From NCBI GenBank assembly GCA_938041505.1, contig CALITC010000003.1, positions 1 through 62,502 of the forward strand: a stretch of DNA of 62,502 nt, read 5' to 3'. A program made the translations under genes and the position numbers. Below are positions 45,176 to 54,400 of the stretch, in pieces (position 1 is the stretch's first letter; the number at the start of each line of letters is the position of its first letter). The notes under the pieces were generated by a model. The model was not told where the DNA came from. It made no database searches and was given only the letters and a program-made list of their open reading frames with translations. The DNA is from an uncultured Patescibacteria group bacterium (GTDB taxonomy: Bacteria > Patescibacteriota > JACMRA01).

Positions 45176-47194
45176 ATGATTAAAACAAAAATCCATACTC
45201 AATTAGTGGCGCTTGTATTCGCGTTCACAACAATTTTCTCAGCATTCATTGTATCTTCTAATGCTCAACAAACAGGAGGTCAAGATTCACTTCAAATTAT
45301 CAATCAATCAAATATTGACTTAAATTATTTTTTGTGTGATGGCAATTTATTTTTACCAACGGAAAATTCTCTCAGTTCGTCTGAATTTATTCAAAATTCA
45401 TATTTACTCTCTCAAGGCCATGACACTTTTGTGTCATACAGTGAATTTAATTCAGACCCAAGCAAAACTTATACTTTAAAAGCTTTAGAACATAATTATT
45501 ATGGCCAAATGCCTTCAACTACGGTTAGAACTGGAGGGCCGCATATTACATTTAATCCATGTGCTGATCAAACAATCTCATATCTTCTAGAAAAGGATTT
45601 TACTATAGACACAGATGATATTAACAGGACTACGAGAATTGTACTAGATGGTGATCTTATTGGTAGCGGAGGTGTTCCTTATTTAAGAGCGCCTAGGATC
45701 TTGGAAAGTTATGTGTTGGATTCTCCTTCTTCTGCTAAATTTATCATTCCAGGTTATGAGTTTGATGAAATTTGTATTAATCAAAGCCTTGTTTCCTCAA
45801 TCATAGTTAATTTGAATAATCAAGATTACTCAGGTTTTGCAGTGCCAGATCCAATTATTGCTGATAATAATTATAGTATTAGAGCTCCAAAGTACGATAA
45901 CCCTGTTATATGTGGTGTGATTGATCAGAGTGTTAATTCTCTAAAATATCTAATATATGAAGGAGAGCTTGCTGATAACACCGGTTATGTCTTAGATTCG
46001 AGTGGTAACTCAGGTGATTTTTATAGTCGAGTAGATTTAGTTAATACAGTCCTTAATAGTGCTATTCCAACTGGTCAAGCTTACCTAAATATTACAAATA
46101 GAAGCACTAATTATCCTACAACCGGTGTCTGTATTTATAACAATCATTACAACGAAATTGTTTCTGGATCAGGAATAATACCAGTACCTACAGGTCAGGC
46201 AATATTAACTATCCCTAGTGAGTCTGGCTGTCAAAGTCCACACTTCTATCCAAAAAAAGCGTTTCAAATTGAAGCAGGTGTTCAATATAATATGGATTAC
46301 TTTTCGTTTATTAATATACCAACTTACTCAGCTACTTCAGTGGACACTTATAATACCCAAACAGGTTTAGCTTATGTAGGGCCATTGCAAACTAACTTAG
46401 AAACTTGTGTGGATGGTAATCCAGTTCTTAGAAATAATTTAGATGGAGGTTTTATTAACTTAACTTCTGGTACATATTCAATTTCTTTTTCTCCTATCCT
46501 TAGCGATTGTTCCACAGCCTCTGCATTTTCTACACCGCAAGATATTACAATCGGTGCTAGCAGTTATTCAGAGTACCCTTTTGTTGATATTGTCAATCCA
46601 TTATATGAAGGAACTGGTTTAACAGCAACAGTGTTACATGAAGTTTCTGGTGGTGATGCATTCTTGGTTATTAACAATGCTCAGCAAAATGTTGTGTATT
46701 ATATAAACACTGATGGTAAGTGTGGAGATGGTAGAGTAGGGGTTACTTTGAGTGAAAATGTTGATTTTTTGAATGCTACTGTTGGAGATGTGCCAGTTGC
46801 TGATCAACAAGCTGATTTGCCGGGAACTTCTTTGAAGACTTGTAATCTCAAAACTAACGTCGATACTTCTGTAGGGCAGGTCGAGACTTATATCTCTATC
46901 GCTAAAACTGAAGTAGATAAGTATGATGAGGTAAAGGCTTACATTGCAAATTCTCCTTGGACTGAGGCTGATTCTGTGACTTTGGAGTCTTCAGAGGATG
47001 GGGTGAATACTTACAAAATCACTTCTCAGAATTACGAACAGATTGCTCTCACTGGTGTGGATTATGATAGCGCAGTGACTGATTTAATTCGGTCTGGCGG
47101 TCAACCGTTAGCAATTACAATATTGCTATTACCATTTGCTGCTGTCTTTGCTCTTCGGCATGTGTCAGCCAAACAAAAGGCGCAAAAAGCATAA
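45176..47194 (+). CDS. Anchored surface protein of unknown fold (672 aa)
   Basis: Signal peptide (LVALVFAFTTIFSAFIVSSNA), a long Asn/Ser/Tyr-rich exported region with scattered Cys, and a C-terminal membrane helix (LAITILLLPFAAVFALRHV) with a basic tail. Beta-rich in appearance, with an internal helical stretch near 570-600. No named domain recognised. The architecture matches the other two large surface proteins: signal, exported body, C-terminal TM and Lys/Arg tail. Terminator at 47220-47237. Confidence 0.78.
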   Translation: MIKTKIHTQLVALVFAFTTIFSAFIVSSNAQQTGGQDSLQIINQSNIDLNYFLCDGNLFLPTENSLSSSEFIQNSYLLSQGHDTFVSYSEFNSDPSKTYTLKALEHNYYGQMPSTTVRTGGPHITFNPCADQTISYLLEKDFTIDTDDINRTTRIVLDGDLIGSGGVPYLRAPRILESYVLDSPSSAKFIIPGYEFDEICINQSLVSSIIVNLNNQDYSGFAVPDPIIADNNYSIRAPKYDNPVICGVIDQSVNSLKYLIYEGELADNTGYVLDSSGNSGDFYSRVDLVNTVLNSAIPTGQAYLNITNRSTNYPTTGVCIYNNHYNEIVSGSGIIPVPTGQAILTIPSESGCQSPHFYPKKAFQIEAGVQYNMDYFSFINIPTYSATSVDTYNTQTGLAYVGPLQTNLETCVDGNPVLRNNLDGGFINLTSGTYSISFSPILSDCSTASAFSTPQDITIGASSYSEYPFVDIVNPLYEGTGLTATVLHEVSGGDAFLVINNAQQNVVYYINTDGKCGDGRVGVTLSENVDFLNATVGDVPVADQQADLPGTSLKTCNLKTNVDTSVGQVETYISIAKTEVDKYDEVKAYIANSPWTEADSVTLESSEDGVNTYKITSQNYEQIALTGVDYDSAVTDLIRSGGQPLAITILLLPFAAVFALRHVSAKQKAQKA

Positions 47195-47219
47195 TTGTAA
47201 TATATGTTAATCAAAAATA

Positions 47220-47243
47220 ATACCCTTAACAGGGTATATTTTT
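47220..47243. terminator. Bidirectional terminator
   Basis: Stem ATACCC/GGGTAT with loop TTAACA, then ATTTTTATT on the plus strand and an A/T-rich flank on the minus strand. It separates the 672-aa gene from the convergent 92-aa gene. Confidence 0.75.
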
Positions 47244-47262
47244 ATTGCTTGTAATCTAGTGA

Positions 47263-47541
47263 TTACATTCCGAGCATTCCTTTGGCTTTGTCTAATAAGC
47301 CACCTGCACCATCCTCGGCCATTTCTTCTGCGCTTCCTGCTAGGTTGCTTACGTCCATTGCTTTGAGTGAAGAAACTAATGGTACAGAATCTGGGATCTT
47401 GTCTTTGTGTTCTTCAACTAACTCTACTGCCTTGTTTAAATCAAAGTCACTACCAAGCTTCTCTTTAATCATCGGTAGAATGTCTTCAGGTATAAATTTT
47501 TCTAATAATGCTGTGATTTGTTCAATAATTTTATCATTCAT
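47263..47541 (-). CDS. Small acidic hypothetical protein (92 aa)
   Basis: Helical and acidic, starting MNDKIIEQITALLEKFIP and ending in a Gly/Met-rich GGLLDKAKGMLGM. No family recognised. It could be a small cytosolic partner protein. A single gene, convergent with the surface protein gene. Confidence 0.6.
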   Translation of the reverse strand: MNDKIIEQITALLEKFIPEDILPMIKEKLGSDFDLNKAVELVEEHKDKIPDSVPLVSSLKAMDVSNLAGSAEEMAEDGAGGLLDKAKGMLGM

Positions 47542-47661
47542 AAATAAAGGAAATTAAATTTCTTTTTAAGAAGAGGCCTTATATTGTATGTTGTCAATTT
47601 TTCTTTTATTTGTAATTTTACTATGAGTAGTTGTTATTATTGATTATAATCAGGTTTTTAC

Positions 47662-50595
47662 ATGAAATCAAAACCAAAAAAAACTTTACCAAGGGTGCTC
47701 TCTGTTATGGAGACTTGGGGTTTTGGCATGACAGGTCATTTAGTATGGATTCTAGTAATTCCTTTTTTCTTAGGGCAGTTGGGTGCTTCAGCAATGTATA
47801 TTTGGTTTCCTTTGTCGATTATTTCGATAATTTCTTGTTTGCAAGCATGGAAGTTAGCTTTGCTTTTCCCTGATGTTGCAGGTGGTATTCCGTCTTATGT
47901 ATATCGCCTCTTCCCAAAAAGAAAATTTTTATCTGGGTATGTTGCTGTTGGCTATTATTTGGGTTGGTTGGCATCTTTTGCATGGATTGGCTATATTATT
48001 GTTGAGTTGATTGAGAGTGCCTTTACAGAAGTAATGGTGGGTGATCTAACATTGGTTTGGGTCTTGATTTTTTCTCTTCTAGGTTTTGTTGTTGCTTTTT
48101 CATCTACAAAAGCCTTGATTTTACTACAGAATCTGTTTGTAATTTTGCCGATGCTCATCCTTACTATTTTCTCTTTGTATGGTTTTGGGTGGTTGGTATT
48201 TAGCCCGCAATCTCCTGGCATATTAATGGATTCTCTTCCTTCTATTGATTTTAATAGTGCGGTTGTTTTTATGTCCTATGGATTTGTGAATCTGTTATAT
48301 ATGGATACAGCCACTGTAATAATGGCAGATTCTAAAAACCCTAAGAGTACTGCTAATTTTTTGCCTATATCTGCAGTGCTATTTTTTATTCTTTTTGTTA
48401 TCGGAGGTTGGGTAGTGTTGCGAATTGTACCAGAGAATTCTGATGCGTTATCTTATGCTGTGATTGAGCGAGCTTTTAGTGTTTTGTTTGGGGGCGTAGG
48501 TAAGTATTTGGCAGTCATCACAATTTTGGGTGCTTGTTTGTGCTCTTTGTCTGCAGGTGTTTTGACTGTTCCAAGGGTTTTGTACCAATTAGGTAAAGAT
48601 GGTATCTTACGATCTTTATTTGCCTACACCAACAAACAAGGTACAATAGTATTTAGTCTGCTAGTGAGTGTTTTTTTTGCTGTTCTATTTGTTTTTTTGG
48701 GTGGTGTAGAAACTTTGTATGTATCTGTAGGTATGGGATATATGCTTTCGTACATAGCTATTAATTTTGGTATCTGGAAGAATCGAAAAAACCTTACAAG
48801 AGGTATATTTCCCAAAACTTCTTTGATAATTGGCGTGGTAGAATTGGTTGTTATGTTGGTGGGAGGTTTTTTGGCAGATGCTGGATTTCTCTTGCTTGGT
48901 TTTCTACTGCCGTTTATGATGTTTGTGATTAATTGGTTGGCGGGTTGGATTAAGCTGCCAAATATTAAAATACCTATTCTACAAATTTTATCGAAGCGGA
49001 ATTTTGAATATAATCAGGTATTAACAACTACACTTGTTGTCGGGTTGGTTGTTTTGGTCTCTGCCCTTGGCTTAGCTTCTTTGACTACGCTTAGTACTAG
49101 CTTTTTACTTAGTTTTTCTTTGCTGACATTTTGCATACTTTCATTTTGTGCTGTGGCTATTGCATCGTGGACGACCATTCCTCAAATACAAGCGATCGCA
49201 ATTGCACAGGAAAAGTTAGCTGAGGCAAATTTACGTTTGGAGAGTGATGTTTCGAAGCGGCAAAGTTTGGAACAAAAGTTGCAGCGTAATTTGCGGATGG
49301 ATCTTTTAACTGGCTTGGGTAACCGACTAATTCTGGAAGAGAAGATTAAGGAATTCTTTTTGTTAAGACCTCAAAAGTATAATAAATATGCGATAATGTT
49401 CTTGGATTTGGACAGGTTTAAACTTGTGAATGATAGTCTAGGTCATTTGGTTGGGGATGAGTTATTGGTAGAAGTTGCTAAAGTCATTAAGAAGAAAATT
49501 GGTCGCAAAGCCTTGGTTACTCGTATTGGAGGAGATGAATTTGTGATTTTCTTCAAGCGAGTTGCGCGCGCATCTAATATCGTTAACTTGGCAGACGATT
49601 TGTTATATGCGTTTCGAGAACCTTTTCAGGTAGGTGAATTTGAGCTCTCAACAACAGCTAGTATTGGTTTGGTGTTTGGAGATCAAAGGTATACTAAGTT
49701 CGATGAGCTGGTGAGAGATGCAGATGTTGCGATGTATCAATCCAAAAAACTTGGGCGTAATAGATATACTATATTCACTGAATTAATGCACGAAAAAGCT
49801 GTTACCGAGCATCAGATGGAAGATAAGATTCGCCAGGCTCTGGCTCATGATGGTTTTACGCTTATGTATCAACCAATTGTGAGTCTGCACGGCGAGGAAA
49901 TCCTTGGCTTTGAGGCTCTGATTCGACTCAAAGATGGTGATGGTTATATCTCTCCAGGTAGGTTTATAGGAATAGCTGAGGAGAGTGGGTTGATTGTACC
50001 TATCACATGGTGGATTATTGAGGAATCTTGTCGAAGACTTCGAGGATGGCAGCAACAAGGACTTGATTTTTATGTGTCTCTTAATCTATCCAATAGGGTT
50101 TTATCCCAACCAGATCTAAAAAGAGCTTTAGAGAAGGCGCTTCGTAATCATAAAATCCAGGCCAGGTATTTGAGAATAGAGATCTTGGAATCTTCTGTGA
50201 TGAATGAGTTGGCGATTATTAAGACAAATTTGCATGTACTTGCTGGTATGGGAATTAAGCTGGCGGTAGATGATTTTGGTACTGGATATTCTAATCTTTC
50301 TCGCCTTCATGAGATGCCAATTTCGACACTCAAAATAGACCGGTCTTTTGTGGTTAATATTGAAGACAAAGGCTTGGAGATTATGAAAACTATCCAAAGT
50401 TTGGCTGATGTTCTTGAGGTGGATACGGTAGTGGAAGGTGTGGAAACTGCTGAAGAATTGGATAAAATTAGAACTATATCCACCCAGCATGTCCAAGGGT
50501 ATTATTTTGCCAAACCAATGCTAGCAGAGCAAGTTGCAGACTATTATCTAGAGCGCTCTAGTAATCATATTGAAAGCCAGCTTGAGGAGGTGTAG
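47662..50595 (+). CDS. APC-type permease domain fused to GGDEF and EAL domains
   Basis: 977 aa. Residues about 1-510 form an amino-acid/polyamine permease-like module with roughly 12 to 14 membrane helices (ETWGFGMTGHLVW near the start, SAGVLTVPRVLYQLGKDGILR inside). A coiled-coil linker leads to a GGDEF domain (DLLTGLGNRL near 550, FLDLDRFKLVNDSLGH, RIGGDEFVIF near 619) with an intact active site. The RxxD inhibitory site is not seen (RKAL instead). The EAL domain keeps FEALIRL, LNLSNR, RIEILES, DDFGTGYS, LKIDRSF, EGVET and QGYYFAKP. Predicted to couple solute sensing to cyclic-di-GMP turnover at the membrane. It is the only cyclic-di-GMP gene in the window. Confidence 0.93.
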   Translation: MKSKPKKTLPRVLSVMETWGFGMTGHLVWILVIPFFLGQLGASAMYIWFPLSIISIISCLQAWKLALLFPDVAGGIPSYVYRLFPKRKFLSGYVAVGYYLGWLASFAWIGYIIVELIESAFTEVMVGDLTLVWVLIFSLLGFVVAFSSTKALILLQNLFVILPMLILTIFSLYGFGWLVFSPQSPGILMDSLPSIDFNSAVVFMSYGFVNLLYMDTATVIMADSKNPKSTANFLPISAVLFFILFVIGGWVVLRIVPENSDALSYAVIERAFSVLFGGVGKYLAVITILGACLCSLSAGVLTVPRVLYQLGKDGILRSLFAYTNKQGTIVFSLLVSVFFAVLFVFLGGVETLYVSVGMGYMLSYIAINFGIWKNRKNLTRGIFPKTSLIIGVVELVVMLVGGFLADAGFLLLGFLLPFMMFVINWLAGWIKLPNIKIPILQILSKRNFEYNQVLTTTLVVGLVVLVSALGLASLTTLSTSFLLSFSLLTFCILSFCAVAIASWTTIPQIQAIAIAQEKLAEANLRLESDVSKRQSLEQKLQRNLRMDLLTGLGNRLILEEKIKEFFLLRPQKYNKYAIMFLDLDRFKLVNDSLGHLVGDELLVEVAKVIKKKIGRKALVTRIGGDEFVIFFKRVARASNIVNLADDLLYAFREPFQVGEFELSTTASIGLVFGDQRYTKFDELVRDADVAMYQSKKLGRNRYTIFTELMHEKAVTEHQMEDKIRQALAHDGFTLMYQPIVSLHGEEILGFEALIRLKDGDGYISPGRFIGIAEESGLIVPITWWIIEESCRRLRGWQQQGLDFYVSLNLSNRVLSQPDLKRALEKALRNHKIQARYLRIEILESSVMNELAIIKTNLHVLAGMGIKLAVDDFGTGYSNLSRLHEMPISTLKIDRSFVVNIEDKGLEIMKTIQSLADVLEVDTVVEGVETAEELDKIRTISTQHVQGYYFAKPMLAEQVADYYLERSSNHIESQLEEV

Positions 50596-50615
50596 AAAAT
50601 TTAGAAATAATATTA

Positions 50616-51902
50616 TTACACCTTCAAAATTTCGTTCCATACCGTGGTGTAGCGGGGGGAGCGGTGTTCATTTTTCATTCTCCAGTTTTGTTTGAAGCCG
50701 TAGCGGGCTAGGTGGATTGTTTCTTGGCCGTAGCGGCGGTTGAGGTTGTCCATGGTTTGCATGATGGATTTTTGTTTTTGCTCATCTTCTTCGGTGGATT
50801 TATGAAACAAGCTTCTTCTGATTGGTTTGTCTTCCACTAAGCCGGTGGCGAAGATACCTGCTTTTTTGAACAGCACTCCTGGGCGATAGATTTTATCAAG
50901 GCAGTGTAGGGCGGCTTTGAGGATGTCTGGAGTGTAGTTGGTTTGGGTTTCGAAATGGTAGCTGGCGTTTTCGTGATAGTGATTCTGAGTATGTCTGCTG
51001 GTGCGCGCGAAGACTGCAATGCAGGAGGTCGCTTGGCCAGATTTGCGTAGCTTGCGACCGATGATTGTCGAATACATTGCCATGGCTTCTTGAAGTTCTT
51101 CAATATTGGTAACTGCTTTACCGAATGAGCGGGTGGAGCTGATCCCTTTTTTGGTTATTGGGTCTTTGTCTAGGTTGTAACAACGAATGTTGTTGAGTTC
51201 TTGGATTATTCTTGACCCTTGGATACTCAGGTGTTTGCGGCCGATGGCGCTATCCCACTGGCTTAACTGATAGGCATTGCGGATACCTTTTTCATTTAGT
51301 TTCTGGCTATTAGCTCGACCAACACCCCAAATATTTCTGACCTCAATAGATTTTAGGTGTTTCTCTAGCTCATTTGGATTGCTGTGTACTAGACTTACTA
51401 TGCCTTGGTAGTGATTGCTGCTCCTAGAGTCTTTTTTGGCGATTTCATTGGCCACCTTTGCCAGGGTCTTGGTGCGCGCGAATCCGATGGAGACAGGAAT
51501 GCCAGTATTTTGTTCTATGGTTTGTTTGAAGTGGTGGCCGATTTGTTGGGTTTCTTCAGGTGTGAGGTTGTCTTCAAATTCTAAAAAGGCTTCATCGATT
51601 GAATAAACTGCAGTTTTTTCTGGGTCGTGGAGCTGATAAATTGTGCTCATAACTCGTGTGGACATATCACCGTAGAGGGCATAATTAGAAGATAGTACCT
51701 GGCATTTCAATTGCTTGACTTGTTCTTTCCATTTGAACCAAGGGGCGCCCATAGGGATTCCTAGTTGCTTAACTTCGTTAGAGCGCGCTACAAAACACCC
51801 ATCATTATTAGAGAGGACTACCACTGGCTTATGCCATAGCTGAGGGTTGAAAACCCGCTCACAAGATACATAAAAATTATTGCAGTCGATAATGGCAAAC
51901 AT
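50616..51902 (-). CDS. umuC: Y-family translesion DNA polymerase, UmuC type
   Basis: Catalytic subunit of DNA polymerase V. FAIIDCNNFYVSCERVF (Asp6), VVVLSNNDGCFVARSNEVK, VYSIDEAFLEF (Asp103, Glu104), GIPVSIGFARTKTLAK and the helix-hairpin-helix region (NIWGVGRANSQKL) match UmuC, and 428 aa is normal. Its partner umuD-like gene lies about 3.8 kb away on the same strand rather than directly upstream. Convergent with the permease-GGDEF-EAL gene. Confidence 0.95.
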   Translation of the reverse strand: MFAIIDCNNFYVSCERVFNPQLWHKPVVVLSNNDGCFVARSNEVKQLGIPMGAPWFKWKEQVKQLKCQVLSSNYALYGDMSTRVMSTIYQLHDPEKTAVYSIDEAFLEFEDNLTPEETQQIGHHFKQTIEQNTGIPVSIGFARTKTLAKVANEIAKKDSRSSNHYQGIVSLVHSNPNELEKHLKSIEVRNIWGVGRANSQKLNEKGIRNAYQLSQWDSAIGRKHLSIQGSRIIQELNNIRCYNLDKDPITKKGISSTRSFGKAVTNIEELQEAMAMYSTIIGRKLRKSGQATSCIAVFARTSRHTQNHYHENASYHFETQTNYTPDILKAALHCLDKIYRPGVLFKKAGIFATGLVEDKPIRRSLFHKSTEEDEQKQKSIMQTMDNLNRRYGQETIHLARYGFKQNWRMKNEHRSPRYTTVWNEILKV

Positions 51903-51965
51903 ATATAATATGTATTTTTTACCATAAATAAAGTAAATTTGTAAATATTTGCAACTTTAAAATAC

Positions 51966-51988
51966 GTAAAAAATAGGCACCATGGCCT
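51966..51988 (-). terminator. Minus-strand terminator in the umuC upstream region
   Basis: On the minus strand AGGC/GCCT is followed by ATTTTTT. It ends a possible transcript started near 52320, not a known gene. Confidence 0.5.
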
Positions 51989-52320
51989 CCTGTTTGATTT
52001 AAGTGAGTCATTGGTACCTTATATTAATAAATAATAAACGGGAACCTTATTCGTACTTAAACAAACGCAATATCAACCGAGAATTATCTGGTTACAGATC
52101 CGACATTCCATATAATTCTTCAACCACCAAGTATAAAGTTAATTTATTTTTTTGTTATATTTTTGGATATTATATATTTTTGTGTTGCTGAATAGCATTC
52201 GGGAGACATATTCATAAATTGGAAGTTGAATATTACAATTATCTTCTGATGAAAATAGCTACAATATAGATTAGGTTTGTCCGGGTCTGTTAGCTGTGAA
52301 ATCAATAAGTTGTTCTTATT
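51989..52320 (-). ncRNA. Candidate non-coding RNA, about 350 bases
   Basis: The 660-base gap between umuC and the TspO-like genes has no convincing gene. A minus-strand promoter, TTGACA (52350-52355), 17 bases, CATAAT (52327-52332), and the terminator at 51966-51988 frame an RNA of about 355 bases. I find no tmRNA, RNase P, 6S or SRP signatures. Only tiny frames exist inside, including one of 12 codons with a CRIC motif. Confidence 0.3.
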
Positions 52321-52498
52321 AGTACTATTATGGAAAAATTTTGGACCTCTGTCAACTTATAAGCTACGGCGAACCTTCAAAGTCTTTATTTAATCATAAA
52401 AAGTGGACATTAGTTATTTAAGTTGAGGGGTTATTTTTGAATACCTGTGTATAACTTGTTGTCATTAGATAAAAGATATTCTTCCCAAGTCGTTCGTA

Positions 52499-52527
52499 TT
52501 GACATGCCGAACTAAATTTCCTAGGCT
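52499..52527 (+). promoter_or_regulatory. Promoter of TspO-like gene 1
   Basis: TTGACA (52499-52504), 17 bases, TAGGCT (52522-52527), 36 bases before the ATG. Confidence 0.5.
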
Positions 52528-52562
52528 TCAGAATATAACTAATAAAACAAGGTTTAGCTTAT

Positions 52563-53078
52563 ATGCTTTCAAACATGCCATTTAATAAACGTTCTTTACT
52601 TCTCTATATTGAGATATATGTAGGAGCAGGCTTGTTAGTTAATTTTTTAATTTTTTCTTTGGGTTGGCAGAATAATATGACACCACCTTACCCCACACTG
52701 GTGACTATACCGCCGGTGGTACATGCTGTAGGGTGGACATTGGTTTTGATGGCATTAGCTTTTGCTTCTTGGTGGCTACAAAGTCATTCTGGGCAGAGAA
52801 TAAAAGTCTCTCAGAGATGGGTTTTTGCATATTTTGTCACCACTGTTATGTGGCCGCTTGTAACTCTCTCCACCGGTGTTATGTATGCCAGCATAATTTC
52901 ATTTTTGATTAGTCTTATGGCGGGTGTTTGTGCTCTGTGGCTTACATTTCAGGCTTCTCGTGTGTATATATTACTCTTGGGTGTGCCAATTTTTTGGATG
53001 GTTTTTCAATTCTTGAATTCGATGAGCGGTTGGAGATTTGAGGTTGTGAATGAGATCATCGTGCCTTTTTTGGGCTGA
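52563..53078 (+). CDS. TspO/MBR-like membrane protein, copy 1
   Basis: 171 aa with about five membrane helices. The layout IPPVVHAVGWTLVLMALAFASWW, YFVTTVMWPLVTLSTGVM, LMAGVCALWLTF and LLLGVPIFWMVFQFLNS follows the tryptophan-rich TspO/MBR pattern (proteins linked to tetrapyrrole and stress responses). The match is from pattern, and the conserved ligand residues are only partly kept. A close paralog follows 79 bases later; both are 171 aa and each has its own promoter. Confidence 0.65.
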   Translation: MLSNMPFNKRSLLLYIEIYVGAGLLVNFLIFSLGWQNNMTPPYPTLVTIPPVVHAVGWTLVLMALAFASWWLQSHSGQRIKVSQRWVFAYFVTTVMWPLVTLSTGVMYASIISFLISLMAGVCALWLTFQASRVYILLLGVPIFWMVFQFLNSMSGWRFEVVNEIIVPFLG

Positions 53079-53092
53079 TTAATCGGGGTAAT

Positions 53093-53121
53093 TTGACATA
53101 CTTTTTCACTTTTTTCATAAT
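53093..53121 (+). promoter_or_regulatory. Promoter of TspO-like gene 2
   Basis: TTGACA (53093-53098), 17 bases, CATAAT (53116-53121), 36 bases before the ATG, the same distance as for copy 1. Confidence 0.65.
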
Positions 53122-53157
53122 CAGAGTATTATTTGTAAACACCTAGGATTAGTTTGT

Positions 53158-53673
53158 ATGTTTTCTCGTGTACCGTTTGATAAACATTCATTAATTCTCT
53201 ACATTGACGTGTATGTCGGTGTGGGATTATTGATTAATTTTTTAATATTTTCTTTTGGATGGCAGGATAATATGGCTCCTCCAGCCCCACCTCTCGTGGC
53301 TATACCTCCTGCTGTACATGCTATTGGATGGACATTGGTTTTGATAGCATTAGCTTTTGCTTCTTGGTGGCTACATAGTCACTCAGGTGAAAAAGTGAAG
53401 ATATCTCAGAAGTGGATTTTTATTTATTTTGTCAGCACTGTATTATGGCCCCTTGTTGGTCTATCTACTGGTATCATGTATGCGGTTATAGTTTCTTTTT
53501 TGATTAGTTTGATGGCTGGTATCGTTGCACTTTGGTTGGCTGTTCAAGTTCATAAGAGTTATGCACTGCTACTAGGTGTTCCAATCGGTTGGATGTTGGT
53601 CCTATTCATTAATTCGATGGTGGGTTGGAGATTCGAACTAGTGAACGAGTTAATGGTACCATTTCTTGGTTGA
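53158..53673 (+). CDS. TspO/MBR-like membrane protein, copy 2
   Basis: Same length and topology as the upstream gene and mostly the same residues (for example VGLLINFLIFSFGWQDNM against VGAGLLVNFLIFSLGWQNNM). A tandem duplicate, with changes spread over loops and helices. IPPAVHAIGWTLVLIALAFA, LWPLVGLSTGIM and LGVPIGWMLVLFINSMVGW keep the TspO-like pattern. Both copies are intact, which argues they are in use. Confidence 0.65.
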   Translation: MFSRVPFDKHSLILYIDVYVGVGLLINFLIFSFGWQDNMAPPAPPLVAIPPAVHAIGWTLVLIALAFASWWLHSHSGEKVKISQKWIFIYFVSTVLWPLVGLSTGIMYAVIVSFLISLMAGIVALWLAVQVHKSYALLLGVPIGWMLVLFINSMVGWRFELVNELMVPFLG

Positions 53674-53694
53674 GATTTTAGTAAAAGAACTAAT

Positions 53695-53723
53695 TTGACA
53701 TTATGTTATATATATGTTAGTGT
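53695..53723 (+). promoter_or_regulatory. Promoter of the 190-aa gene
   Basis: TTGACA (53695-53700), 17 bases, TAGTGT (53718-53723), 31 bases before the ATG. Confidence 0.5.
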
Positions 53724-53754
53724 ATAAATACTGAATTCAAGAATTATAGAAATA

Positions 53755-54327
53755 ATGGAATATCTTTTAGATAGGCTTAAAAATACTTTCTCCACAAAAA
53801 AATACTTATTTGTTGGTGCAGAGCAGTTGCTAGCTAGGAGTGTGTATTTGTTTACTAATGATACGTTGTTTTTCCAGATTGAGAAATTGTCTGATTCCGA
53901 AGTGTTAAGAGTTGCGTTTAGTGGGATTTATTCTCACCAGTTTACTAATTTGTTTGCCGCTAAAAAAGGTAAATGGATTAATTTTGGAGCCAGTCTTGGT
54001 AAAATTAAAACTATCTTAAACCGAGGTAGTTGTTTGAAAAGCCATCTAGAATTAGATGAGTTCGATAACGGAATCTTTACTTTTACTTATACGCATGAAA
54101 ATTATTCTTTGGATAGAGATTTTGATATCTTGATCCAAGACATCGTTAATTTGGCTGAGGAGTATTTAAAATCTTTAGTCTTATTGAGCACTTTGAGCGA
54201 AGAACGTTCTGAAGAATTTGCTGCCTCTGTCTCTTTTATAGAGATGAGACGTCAAGGTGAAACTGAAATTAACTTTCACTTACGCAGACAGATACGCTAT
54301 GCTATTCAAGCTGGCCACTTTGGTTAA
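53755..54327 (+). CDS. Hypothetical protein (190 aa)
   Basis: Not recognised. A soluble, mixed alpha/beta protein with an N-terminal strand-rich part (KKYLFVGAEQLLARSVYLF) and a helical C-terminus ending in FHLRRQIRYAIQAGHFG. No signal peptide. A single gene with its own promoter and a shared terminator. Confidence 0.65.
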   Translation: MEYLLDRLKNTFSTKKYLFVGAEQLLARSVYLFTNDTLFFQIEKLSDSEVLRVAFSGIYSHQFTNLFAAKKGKWINFGASLGKIKTILNRGSCLKSHLELDEFDNGIFTFTYTHENYSLDRDFDILIQDIVNLAEEYLKSLVLLSTLSEERSEEFAASVSFIEMRRQGETEINFHLRRQIRYAIQAGHFG

Positions 54328-54369
54328 CTATTGTGTAAGTAATTAGCTAATTTTACTGTATTTATTTTG

Positions 54370-54400
54370 CCATGAATTTTAAGTATTCATGGTGTTTTTT
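54370..54400. terminator. Bidirectional terminator
   Basis: Stem CCATGAAT/ATTCATGG with loop TTTAAGT, followed by TGTTTTTTTATT. It lies between the convergent 190-aa and 175-aa genes. Confidence 0.85.

Noticed and set aside
51415-51606. 63-codon plus-strand frame within umuC
   Set aside because: Shadow of the UmuC catalytic region; no ribosome site.
52003-52191. 62-codon plus-strand frame in the umuC upstream gap
   Set aside because: No ribosome site, odd composition and no family resemblance.
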